Shown here piece by piece: positions 1-7,016 of a stretch of 11,494 nucleotides of DNA (the stretch's first letter is position 1; each line of letters starts with the position of its first letter). A program made the translations under genes and the position numbers. The stretch comes from JAPLLS01 sp041309145 (GTDB lineage Bacteria > Omnitrophota > Gorgyraeia > Gygaellales > Profunditerraquicolaceae), in contig JBFZAG010000097.1 of NCBI GenBank assembly GCA_041309145.1, positions 1 through 11,494 of the forward strand. The letters run 5' to 3'. The notes beneath the pieces were generated by a model, which saw only the letters and a list, made by a program, of their open reading frames with translations, made no database searches and was not told the DNA's origin.

Positions 1-180
1 AAAAGAAAAGCGGCTGCCGAGAAAAATGCCAACCAGAAAGAAGTGAACAATATCCCCGCTAAGATAAAGACAAATTCAGAGTTAGATGATGCGCTTAAAG
101 GACTGGAGTTTAGCTCGGGAATCGCCCAAAAGGTTGAAAGTCAGGTCAAGGTCGAAAAGATTGTAAGCAGTTTTATTTAG
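1..180 (+). CDS. C-terminal end of an unidentified protein (5' truncated by window edge)
   Basis: Frame 1 is open from the first base to a TAG at 178-180 and gives 59 residues. The peptide is polar and rich in Lys, Glu, Ala and Asn, and ends in VEKIVSSFI. It has no membrane segment and no motif I recognise. It reads in the same direction as the genes downstream. The codons look like real coding sequence (GCG, GCC, AAG and GAA mixed, no rare-codon runs), but only the tail is visible, so no function can be given. No terminator follows directly. The first terminator-like hairpin is at 316-360, beyond a promoter. The tail does not resemble the C-terminal module shared by the two large proteins downstream. 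Confidence 0.7.
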   Translation, partial: KRKAAAEKNANQKEVNNIPAKIKTNSELDDALKGLEFSSGIAQKVESQVKVEKIVSSFI

Positions 181-226
181 AAATCGTAAACGTTGGTATC
201 ATTATATTTACAACAAAAAATTTTCC

Positions 227-254
227 TTGACAATAGTCTTTTAAATGGTATACT
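227..254 (+). promoter_or_regulatory. Extended sigma70-type promoter upstream of the operon
   Basis: A perfect -35 hexamer TTGACA (227-232) is followed by a 16-nt spacer and a -10 hexamer TATACT (249-254). The -10 is preceded by TGG (246-248), an extended -10 signature. Transcription should start near 260-262, giving a leader of about 115 nt before the ATG at 377. The surrounding DNA is AT-rich and non-coding. This is the only strong promoter I see, so it probably drives the downstream genes together. Confidence 0.8.
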
Positions 255-267
255 TTTGAATATAGAA

Positions 268-307
268 AGACTTTTGAAAACGCTTTCTTATTAGTTTAAA
301 AAAGTCT
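268..307 (+). promoter_or_regulatory. First leader stem (possible part of an attenuator or riboswitch-like leader)
   Basis: AGACTTTT (268-275) is the reverse complement of AAAAGTCT (300-307). The transcript leader could therefore form an 8-bp stem with a 24-nt loop just upstream of the terminator-like hairpin at 316-360. The stem is AU-rich and modest in strength. The loop DNA contains the operator-like palindrome, so the pairing could be coincidental. Confidence 0.3.
275..288 (+). promoter_or_regulatory. LacI/CcpA-family operator-like palindrome (cre-like)
   Basis: TGAAAACGCTTTCT is an imperfect palindrome around a central CG, of the form GAAA-N-CG-N-TTTC. This is the shape of operators bound by LacI-family regulators and fits the Firmicutes catabolite-responsive element TGWAANCGNTNWCA at all but the last base. 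It lies about +14 to +28 relative to the predicted start site, a position that suits repression by blocking the polymerase. A sugar-responsive regulator would make sense for genes of sugar-phosphate metabolism. No regulator gene is in the window, so the role is inferred. Confidence 0.45.
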
Positions 308-315
308 AAATTTTT

Positions 316-360
316 GCCACGGTCTTCTAGCGAACAGGCTAGAGGAATCGTGGCTTTTTT
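316..360 (+). terminator. Intrinsic terminator-like hairpin in the leader (probable attenuator)
   Basis: The outer arms GCCACG (316-321) and CGTGGC (349-354) and inner arms TCTAGC (326-331) and GCTAGA (338-343) pair almost continuously. There is a 6-nt GAACAG loop and a single bulged A. Six T residues follow at 355-360. This is a classic Rho-independent terminator shape. It sits about 55 nt after the predicted start site and 16 nt before the ATG at 377, so it would stop transcription before the gene unless relieved. It may also stop read-through from the gene ending at 180. Confidence 0.75.
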
Positions 361-376
361 ATTAACCGGAGAAAAG

Positions 377-1915
377 ATGATGCGATATAATTGCCGTCGA
401 ATTTTTCTGTTAGTAATTTTTCAGTTTTTTATTTTCCAGTTTTTAGTTTTTTCTTCCTCATCAACGCCTTTATCAGATCTGAAAATCCCTTCACAAATCG
501 GCAGCATCAAAGAATTATTCGAAGCGGATTCATACCGGAATGCCAATTCTCCCGCAATAATTCAGATCCAGGACGCCCATTGTAATTATGAAGCCCAGAA
601 AAACCTGGCTTCTATTTTAGAGTATTTGATCAAGGAAAAGAGCGTCAAACTGGTCATGGTCGAAGGAGGTTCGGGAGACGTTACGCTGTCGTTCTTAAGG
701 TCTTATGCCGAGAAGAAAGACCGGGAATCGATCGCGGATAAATACTTGAAAGACGGAAAAATTTCCGGGGAAGAATATCTGGATATTGTCTCGGATTACA
801 ACTTCGAACTTTACGGCATCGAAGACCCGGCGCTTTACGAAAGCAATCTGGATTCTTTCCTGAATATAGAGGATTTTCGCGGGGATGCTTTGAAAGACTG
901 CGCTTCTTTGCGCAAGACCGTGGAAGAGCTGGAATCCCGCATCTACGGCCCTGAGCTTAAAGTTTTCGCGCAGGCGCAGGCTAAATACGAGAACAAGCAG
1001 ACGCCTTTAGCCGAATACTGCGCCTATATTAAGGAAAGGGCAATAAACAAAAGGATAGATCCAAAGAGATATCCCCAGTTCGAGTCTTTCTCCAAAAGCG
1101 TGGCGCTGGAAAAAGAAATAGACTTCAAAACTGCGGAGGCGCAGCGCAGTCTGTTTATCAAGGACCTGGCCGGAAAGCTCACGGAAAGTGAAGTCAAAGA
1201 ATTAATTGCTAAAACCCAGGATTTCAAAGCCCAGAAGGTCTCGAATGTCGAGTATTACGGATTCTTGAAAAACAAGGCTGAAGGCAGGATCGATCTTAAA
1301 CAGACTTATTCGCAGCTGGATTCTTATATGTTATATGCCGAGCTGTCCGCAGCCGTAAAACCGGAGATCCTGATCCACGAGTTAGTTTCATTGGAGAATG
1401 AGATAAAAGAATCGCTTTTAGCCAGCGATGACGAGAAAGAGTTGAGCCGGATTTCAACTGATCTGGGGATGCTCGAGGGTTTCTTAAAGCTCAATCTTAC
1501 CCCAAAAGAATACGAAGAATTTATTTCCCGCAGAAACCAGATCATTACTGCTTCCCGGGTAAACTTTCTTTCCGAAAATTGCCTTAAATACGGGATAAGG
1601 GCAAAGCCGGAAATAGCGGCTTCTATCGATGAGAACATCGAAAAATTCAATGATTTTTACCGGATCGGGCTGGAAAGGGAGCAGTCTTTCCTGAAAAATA
1701 TCGCGGGTAAACTGGCGCTTTCCGGAGACAAGGTCGCGGTGGTGATCACCGGAGGCTTTCATACTCCGGGGATGAGCAAATTATTCAAAGAGCACGGGTA
1801 TTCTTACGCCGTAGTCACGCCGGCTATCACTCAAAAGGCTGACCCGGCAATTTATTATTCGGTTCTCCGCGGTGACCGGGGAGAAATTGAAGACACTTAT
1901 TTAGCGGAAGATTAA
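377..1915 (+). CDS. Exported EreA/ChaN/TraB-like fold protein (tentative)
   Basis: The protein has 512 residues. Residues 1-27 form a signal peptide or membrane anchor: MMRYNCRR, then a Phe/Leu/Ile-rich core. Near the start is IQIQDAHCNYE (H68), then VMVEGG (E96) after a hydrophobic strand, YGIED (E149), and near the end VVITGGFHTPGM (H462). This order of an early His, a Glu about 28 residues later and a late GxxH strand resembles the erythromycin-esterase/ChaN/TraB-TIKI group, whose members include hydrolases and haem-uptake proteins. The middle (about 160-450) is long, charged and helical. The family call is by motif shape only and no substrate can be named. I chose ATG 377 (or the adjacent ATG 380) because GGAGA at 368-372 precedes it. 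The longer frame from TTG 314 would translate through the terminator hairpin. The gene ends 16 nt before the glycolytic fusion gene, so the two are probably cotranscribed. Confidence 0.75.
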   Translation: MMRYNCRRIFLLVIFQFFIFQFLVFSSSSTPLSDLKIPSQIGSIKELFEADSYRNANSPAIIQIQDAHCNYEAQKNLASILEYLIKEKSVKLVMVEGGSGDVTLSFLRSYAEKKDRESIADKYLKDGKISGEEYLDIVSDYNFELYGIEDPALYESNLDSFLNIEDFRGDALKDCASLRKTVEELESRIYGPELKVFAQAQAKYENKQTPLAEYCAYIKERAINKRIDPKRYPQFESFSKSVALEKEIDFKTAEAQRSLFIKDLAGKLTESEVKELIAKTQDFKAQKVSNVEYYGFLKNKAEGRIDLKQTYSQLDSYMLYAELSAAVKPEILIHELVSLENEIKESLLASDDEKELSRISTDLGMLEGFLKLNLTPKEYEEFISRRNQIITASRVNFLSENCLKYGIRAKPEIAASIDENIEKFNDFYRIGLEREQSFLKNIAGKLALSGDKVAVVITGGFHTPGMSKLFKEHGYSYAVVTPAITQKADPAIYYSVLRGDRGEIEDTYLAED

Positions 1916-1931
1916 CAAAGGAGAGGAAGAA

Positions 1932-4900
1932 ATGAGCGGAACAAAATTCAGCAAAACGTTTTTGGGAGTGGCGGTATTCTTGGTGGCGGGAATATTCATT
2001 TTCAGCGCCATGGCTACGGCCGGGGTCGTTTCCAACGATCACTTAAGAGCTAAATCCAGCGTAAATTCCAGGCAGGCCGATGCCATAAAAGGCGAGCTGA
2101 TGTTAAAAGACGGCGGATCACTGGTTACGGGAAAATTTATTGTGGAAAGAAAGGGCAAAGGGTTGGTCGATTACCTTTCTACCATGATCCAGAGAATAGC
2201 CATAAATAACGGCACCGCTCACGGAAATAATTACGACGCCGCCGGGAACCTGATCCAGACCCAGATGAACCTGAAGATGACCGCGGCTATCACCGAAGCG
2301 CTCAAGCCCTTCGGGATCCAGATCGTTCAGCACGGCGTTACCGGAACTCCGATTAAAGATCTGCCGGCTTTACGGGCGATAGGTATCCGCGCCGCCCATG
2401 TCGGGACCAACTGGCAGAATATTATCTGGGAAACCCTGGTGGCTGAGGCTCAGGCCGGTAATCCAACCGCGAAGTCTATAGTAAACCGGATGATCGACGC
2501 GACTATCGCCAAAACTCCGGATGTTCAGAATAAATATAAGGTAACTCCTCGCAGCGAAGAAGCCAAAAGCAGCGTTTATGTTCTGGGAAAAGACAAGAAT
2601 CTGGACAAACTTCTGGGTAAAGAATTAAAAAATATCCTGGGCGATTTTAACGATGAATTAGTCGTTCTTCCAGCCGATTTGATCGCGAAGATCGATGACG
2701 CTACCGAGAAGTCGGCTACCGAGCACATGCTGGGATTCGGTTCTGACGGAACTGCGAAGATGGTTAAGGATTATTATAAAGCTAACGGATTGATTTATCC
2801 TGAGAATTTTTATTCAGTTAAAGGCTACTTCGGGTTTAAAGCTCTTGAGGGCACGGATAAGGCTATTATGTGCTGCAATATCCGCAACCCTATAAGCATT
2901 AGAGGTGTTGCCCGGGCTGCCAAGAAGACCGGTTCAATGGTAGTTTTTCAGAAAGCGATGAGCGAGTTTGATTATACCTATCCGGGAGGATATTCTCCGG
3001 ATAACGCGGCTAAGTTCGAGCAAGAGATCAAAAAAGTAGCCCGGGAAGAAGATTTTCACGATTTCATGATCAAAGGGGATCACATCACCGTGAAAGTCGA
3101 CGACGCTTTCTTAAAGGATCAGGCCGCTCAGGATGCGGTGGCGGCTTTGTTCGAGAACATATTGGAAGAAAAAGATAGCGCCAAGAGAGAGGCGATGTTT
3201 AACGCGGCCTTAAAAGACGAAGCGCTTAATTCCGCTCCGGGAGTGGCCAAGGCTCTGAAAGCGGTAAGTAAAGCCATGATTCTGGTCAAGAAAGAAGTGG
3301 CTTCTGATTTCACGGTTTTTGCTTTAGACGCTTCTTTTATGCCTACCAGGCTGAATGTTCTGGTCAGCGCTTATCTGTCCGGTTTTATTCCGGCAACGGC
3401 AGGGCTGGAAGCGGAAGTCGGCGAGATCGGCGGAAAAGAAAACTCCACGGTTGCCGACGCGGTTGAGTTTATCACCGGAGTCAGATACAGAGAAAAGATA
3501 ATTACCGACCGCCAGGGAGTCAAATTTTCCCAGTTAGTCGGCCCGACAAGGGTAGGTGTTCTGACTGGCGGCGGACCGGCTTCCGGCCATAACGCGGTGA
3601 TCGCGGCAATGGTTCGGGCGGCCGCGAAACTGGGTATTGAAATTGTGGCTATTCCCGAAGGCTGGGCAGGTTTAACTAAAAAGGAATTGGCCGCCCAAGC
3701 GCAAGTTATCACCTTAGCGGACGTGGAAAAATGGGAGAAAAAAGGCGGCACGCTTCTTAAAACCAGCCGAACCAATCCTTATAAAAAAGAAGGAGATAGC
3801 CAGAAAGTCTGGGAAAATATTGTAGAGCTGAAACTGGATGGTTTGGTCACTCTCGGTGGGGACGATACCAACGGAGTTACCGCTAAACTGCAAGTAGAGC
3901 ATCCGGATTTCCTGTTCATCGGCCTGCCCAAAACCATGGATAATGACGTCGCTCTTCCCGAGCAAGACGCTCAGACCTATGGTTTTGACAGTTTTACCTT
4001 GGCGACAGCAGCTGCTCTTGAAGCCGGAAAGATCGACGCTATATCGACGAGCAGGATCCTGATCGTAGAGGTTTTCGGCAGAAGCGCGGGATTTGTGGCC
4101 GCTCGTATCGGCGCCTTGATCGGAGCAACCCGCACGCTTATTCCCGAAGAACTGGTGGACCTGCCGAAGCTGGTCGAAGATCTGCGCAATTATTACGCCA
4201 AGAATAAATACGGCGTCGTCGTAGTCGCTGAAGGCGCGAGCCTTGGCGTCGACGGCTTCAAGTTGAACGACAACGGGGAATTGGAAGTGCTCAAACCCGA
4301 TGACGCCAACGTCAAGCTTTTGCTGGCCGCGTTCAAGAGCGATCCCGTGGCAAAGGCCGCTTTTATCAAATCCATGAAAGCCGAAAAAGATAATTTCGGC
4401 CATAAGAAACTTGAGAACGTGGGTCTGATAGTCGGCGCTGTGGTCAAAACCGCTTTAAAGGCAGACAAGATCGATATCAGCATGGCCGGAAAAGCGGATT
4501 ATCTTTTCCGCTCCGCGGACACTTCCAAACTTGACTTAGAGATGACCGCTATGCTGGGTAAAGCCGCGGTAGAAAAGATCGCGGATATCCAGAATAACCA
4601 GCTGCTTTACGCTTACAAAGGACAGATCAAATCCATTCCTTTTGCCCGGGAATTAGGAGGCAGGGTATTGGATTATCAGGGCGCGCACAGGGATGAGTAT
4701 TTGCTGGCGAACCTGGCGCTTATCGACGAAAAAACCGAAATCGAACTTCCTGATAACGCCACCAACGAAGCTTTATTCAATGATGTTCTGACTAAGTTTG
4801 ATAATCTTACGCCGGGCGAATTACTTTCGCTGAGCCTGGGGGAGATGAAAGCGGTTTTATGGAAACTCAACACTATAAATAAAGAAAGCGGAGATAACCA

Positions 4901-7016
4901 GGAATTGATCCAGTCTATCCGCAGAATCGCCAACTATATGGACGATGCTCAGTCAGCCCAAATGAAAAAGCTGGCCGCTATCGGTGTGTTCGCCAGAAGC
5001 AGTTCTCTGGAGAAGTTAGAGGATATTTCCGCTCCGATAAATGAACTCGGTTATGCCGCTAACGGCTTGATTTACCGCGCCGGAGCCCATGGCGGTTTTT
5101 ACCGGGGATGGGAACGCGAGGTTAACATGGCCGCGCTTAAATCCATGAAAGGCGGAAAAGAAGCTAGCGCTGAAGAATTCGTGCGGATGAACAGCCGATA
5201 CAGCGGCGTATTTACCCCGTACAGAATACAGGGGATGCGCGTGCTTACGGACGAAACAAGAGTTATTGACGGGGTAACCGTTAAGTTTATTTTGATCCCT
5301 GCCGATAAAAATATCGGCCGGCCGGAGATCAGAGTCCCGTATTTCGGCCCGGAAACAACCGATCAGCAGGTGCTTGATACCATGAAAAAGCTGGGCACTC
5401 CGGCGGATGTGGTCGCTTATTACGGGCCGACCAGCGATACGGTTCAGCCGAGGATATTTAGCGAGTTCATCGAGGCCGGAATTCCTGTCGTGGCCGCTTC
5501 TCCGGTGAATACCGACGCAGTCAAAGCGATGCTCAAAGAGAAGTTTAGGAAACAGGGTATTGCTGAAGATCAGCTGGATAAAATGGTCAGCAAGACTTTC
5601 AAGGAAGGGCTGTATTCAGCCACTCGCAAGCAAGTTGGTCCGGATGTCCTGGTGGTGGATACTTTAAGCTGCACCTCCAACGCCATGATCTCGGTGATCA
5701 AGGCCATGTGGGATAATTTCGGGATCGATCACGGGACCGGACTGACCATTCATTCCCAGACTGATTCTAACGAGACTTTCCCGATGAAAAGCGGAAGAGC
5801 CAGGGATCCTTTAGATGTGGCTCGCGGCGATTCTATCCGGGATAACATCATCCCGGCTTCTACCGGAGCGGCCAAGAATCTTTTTAAGATGATCCCGGAA
5901 CTAAAAGGCAAGTTTGAGATCAAGGCTTATCGTACCGGAACGGTTTCCGCTTCTATGTGGACGATGACCATGGATCTGAATAAAGAGACCACCGTGGAGG
6001 AAGTCAGGGCAATGCTCAAAGATTTCGCCGAGCACAAGACCGACGAAGTGGTGAAATTCTGGGAAGGCGAAGAGGGGATCAATATGGGGCCGTTGGATTC
6101 CAACGCGGTGGTCGGCTGGAACAATGTTTCGATCATCGATACCTTTTTGATCACCATGCTTGATAACAAGAAAACCGTGACTATCTCGGGTTTATACGAT
6201 AACCAGAACGCGGCCCCGAACCAGATGGTTTCAAAATGGTCACCGTGGATGGTTGACGGCCGCAGGATGCGGGCGTTAGTTGAGAAGTTTGGCGATAAAT
6301 CCGGCCAGCTTGACGGTGGAAGCTTCAAGACCGTGGACCGGAATATGTTCAACAAGATGGCCCAGGGTTTTATCGGCTTTAAAGATTCCCTGAAAGGCGT
6401 GAAGTCAATCAAAGCCGGGTTGATCATCAACGCCCGGGCGGTGATCAAGAACGCCGGAACCGCGGAAACCTTAAGGAATCTTAAACAAGCCAGCCCTGAC
6501 CTGGCGATCGTGATCTGGGCGGACACTCCGATCCAGGTGGATCAGGTCAAAGCTATGGGCTTGGAAGACATCGCCAGCATCGAGTTAAAAGCATTAGTTC
6601 CGATCATATCCGGCTTGAATGACAAGGGGGTTTCCAATAAGCGGATCGCCTTGATCAACGCCTACGACATAATTCACAGTCTAAGCGTTACTGAGTCGTC
6701 GATGTTGATAGAAAAAGGAATAAAAGTGGTCGAGATCGAGAGCGCCCGCAACGACAGAAGTGTTAACTCCATGCCTTTGGTAGTAGCCAAAGCCGTGACC
6801 AGCGTGATGAAAGATCAGCCGGCGGTGGTGGAGAGTTATGACAAAATGACCCGGACCTACCGTGAATCGGGTCAGATCTCGCCAGAAGCCCTCAAGGCTT
6901 TAAATGACCTGACCAGCGACTTTTCTTCTGTGCCGTTGATCAAAGTCAGCAAGGAAGTTGCCGAGATCCAGGAGAACTACGAGAAAACAGTAAGGGAAAC
7001 CGAAAGCAAGATCTAA
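1932..7016 (+). CDS. Exported trifunctional glycolytic fusion: permuted class II FBP aldolase, PPi-type phosphofructokinase, GAPDH
   Basis: The protein has 1694 residues, starts at ATG 1932 and has a good ribosome site (GGAGAGG, 1920-1926). Domains in order: signal peptide 1-30 (Lys-containing start, long hydrophobic core, cleavage likely after ATA); D36-H-L-R and K59-D-G-G motifs; aldolase C-terminal half about 75-175 (H97, H134); aldolase N-terminal half about 285-515 (D383-H384; LEAEVGEIGGKE at 492-503); phosphofructokinase about 535-905 (GGDDTN 642-647, PKTMDND 666-672, EVFGRSAG 713-720); helical linker about 906-1035; GAPDH about 1035-1455 (C1247 in SCTSN, H1274); and a C-terminal module about 1489-1694 shared with the next gene's product. 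Known family roles: PFK makes fructose-1,6-bisphosphate, aldolase splits it, and GAPDH oxidises the glyceraldehyde-3-phosphate formed. The signal peptide predicts action outside the cytoplasm, which is very unusual. Activity of each domain is inferred from motifs only. Confidence 0.9.
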   Translation: MSGTKFSKTFLGVAVFLVAGIFIFSAMATAGVVSNDHLRAKSSVNSRQADAIKGELMLKDGGSLVTGKFIVERKGKGLVDYLSTMIQRIAINNGTAHGNNYDAAGNLIQTQMNLKMTAAITEALKPFGIQIVQHGVTGTPIKDLPALRAIGIRAAHVGTNWQNIIWETLVAEAQAGNPTAKSIVNRMIDATIAKTPDVQNKYKVTPRSEEAKSSVYVLGKDKNLDKLLGKELKNILGDFNDELVVLPADLIAKIDDATEKSATEHMLGFGSDGTAKMVKDYYKANGLIYPENFYSVKGYFGFKALEGTDKAIMCCNIRNPISIRGVARAAKKTGSMVVFQKAMSEFDYTYPGGYSPDNAAKFEQEIKKVAREEDFHDFMIKGDHITVKVDDAFLKDQAAQDAVAALFENILEEKDSAKREAMFNAALKDEALNSAPGVAKALKAVSKAMILVKKEVASDFTVFALDASFMPTRLNVLVSAYLSGFIPATAGLEAEVGEIGGKENSTVADAVEFITGVRYREKIITDRQGVKFSQLVGPTRVGVLTGGGPASGHNAVIAAMVRAAAKLGIEIVAIPEGWAGLTKKELAAQAQVITLADVEKWEKKGGTLLKTSRTNPYKKEGDSQKVWENIVELKLDGLVTLGGDDTNGVTAKLQVEHPDFLFIGLPKTMDNDVALPEQDAQTYGFDSFTLATAAALEAGKIDAISTSRILIVEVFGRSAGFVAARIGALIGATRTLIPEELVDLPKLVEDLRNYYAKNKYGVVVVAEGASLGVDGFKLNDNGELEVLKPDDANVKLLLAAFKSDPVAKAAFIKSMKAEKDNFGHKKLENVGLIVGAVVKTALKADKIDISMAGKADYLFRSADTSKLDLEMTAMLGKAAVEKIADIQNNQLLYAYKGQIKSIPFARELGGRVLDYQGAHRDEYLLANLALIDEKTEIELPDNATNEALFNDVLTKFDNLTPGELLSLSLGEMKAVLWKLNTINKESGDNQELIQSIRRIANYMDDAQSAQMKKLAAIGVFARSSSLEKLEDISAPINELGYAANGLIYRAGAHGGFYRGWEREVNMAALKSMKGGKEASAEEFVRMNSRYSGVFTPYRIQGMRVLTDETRVIDGVTVKFILIPADKNIGRPEIRVPYFGPETTDQQVLDTMKKLGTPADVVAYYGPTSDTVQPRIFSEFIEAGIPVVAASPVNTDAVKAMLKEKFRKQGIAEDQLDKMVSKTFKEGLYSATRKQVGPDVLVVDTLSCTSNAMISVIKAMWDNFGIDHGTGLTIHSQTDSNETFPMKSGRARDPLDVARGDSIRDNIIPASTGAAKNLFKMIPELKGKFEIKAYRTGTVSASMWTMTMDLNKETTVEEVRAMLKDFAEHKTDEVVKFWEGEEGINMGPLDSNAVVGWNNVSIIDTFLITMLDNKKTVTISGLYDNQNAAPNQMVSKWSPWMVDGRRMRALVEKFGDKSGQLDGGSFKTVDRNMFNKMAQGFIGFKDSLKGVKSIKAGLIINARAVIKNAGTAETLRNLKQASPDLAIVIWADTPIQVDQVKAMGLEDIASIELKALVPIISGLNDKGVSNKRIALINAYDIIHSLSVTESSMLIEKGIKVVEIESARNDRSVNSMPLVVAKAVTSVMKDQPAVVESYDKMTRTYRESGQISPEALKALNDLTSDFSSVPLIKVSKEVAEIQENYEKTVRETESKI
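2154..2456 (+). other. Domain: C-terminal half of class II fructose-bisphosphate aldolase
   Basis: Residues about 75-175 align in order with the second half of E. coli FbaA. IAINNGTAHG matches IAASFGNVHG (Zn ligand H226 = H97). VQHGVTGTP matches VFHGGSGST (Zn ligand H264 = H134, with the phosphate loop). AAHVGTNWQNIIWE matches MNIDTDTQWATWE. The usual Asn of NI-D-T (E. coli N286) is H156 here and the Asp (D288) is G158. E. coli residues are from memory. Confidence 0.75.
2784..3476 (+). other. Domain: N-terminal half of class II fructose-bisphosphate aldolase
   Basis: Residues about 285-515 look like the first half of a class II aldolase. A first strand and helix (CCNIRNPISIRGVARAAKK) precede a strand ending FMIKGDHITVK, whose D383-H384 matches the catalytic Asp and Zn-ligand His of the family (LHTDHC in E. 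coli). LEAEVGEIGGKE (492-503) fits every position of the class II aldolase signature [LIVM]-E-x-E-[LIVM]-G-x2-[GM]-[GSTA]-x-E. The C-terminal half is not repeated after it; phosphofructokinase follows directly. Confidence 0.75.
3534..4646 (+). other. Domain: 6-phosphofructokinase, pyrophosphate type
   Basis: Residues about 535-905 carry the PFK core. VGVLTGGGPASGHNAVI is the N-terminal phosphate loop. GGDDTN replaces the GGDGS of ATP enzymes and PKTMDND replaces PGTIDND. Asp at the first and Lys at the second position mark pyrophosphate-dependent enzymes. D670 and D672 are the catalytic and metal aspartates. EVFGRSAGFVA, VVVVAEGAS and the YLFRSADTSKLDLE segment match later PFK motifs. The long insert between VAEGAS and NFGHKKL resembles larger PFKs. 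Confidence 0.88.
5034..6296 (+). other. Domain: glyceraldehyde-3-phosphate dehydrogenase
   Basis: Residues about 1035-1455. Catalytic Cys C1247 lies in DTLSCTSN (family SCTTN), the base H1274 in LTIHSQT (family TTVHAYT), and RDNIIPASTGAAK matches the phosphate-binding QNIIPSSTGAAK. R1334 in AYRTGTVS sits where family AFRVPTP places its phosphate-binding Arg, and LYDNQ (N1424) matches WYDNE. The NAD-binding start (ELGYAANGLIYRAG) is diverged from GFGRIGR, and the domain is longer than the usual 330-340 residues. Confidence 0.88.
6396..7013 (+). repeat. Shared C-terminal module, copy 1
   Basis: Residues about 1489-1694 of the fusion protein resemble the last 215 residues of the downstream PEP synthase. 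Matching points in order: IKNAGTAETLRNLK with ENAGTLTALKKIK; LAIVIWAD with LKIAFWAK; VNSMPLVVAKA with INNMPLVLARA; ALKALNDL with TLKALNDL; SVPLIKVS with TVPLVKVS; and the end NYEKTVRETESKI with NYEKTIRETESKI. I do not recognise the family. Alternating strands and helices suggest a Rossmann-like or HAD-like fold, without visible catalytic motifs. Confidence 0.85.

Noticed and set aside
316..354. Possible c-di-GMP (GEMM) riboswitch because of GCCACGGTCT followed by AGAGGA
   Set aside because: The similarity is limited to a few bases. The conserved GGCAAACC and GGGACGCAAAGC parts of the GEMM aptamer are missing, and the arms pair as a simple terminator hairpin.
314..376. Longer start of the first large gene at TTG 314
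   Set aside because: It would translate through the terminator-like hairpin, has no ribosome site, and puts polar residues before the signal peptide. ATG 377/380 has GGAGA upstream.
3714..4403. 229-codon open frame on the minus strand
   Set aside because: It lies wholly inside the phosphofructokinase domain, has no recognisable domain, and its composition is that of an antisense shadow of real coding sequence. The other minus-strand frames are the same.
6396..7013. C-terminal module as a triose-phosphate isomerase, which would complete the pathway
   Set aside because: No TIM motifs such as the AYEPVWAIGTG-type loop or catalytic Lys/His context are present, and the same module also sits on the PEP synthase.
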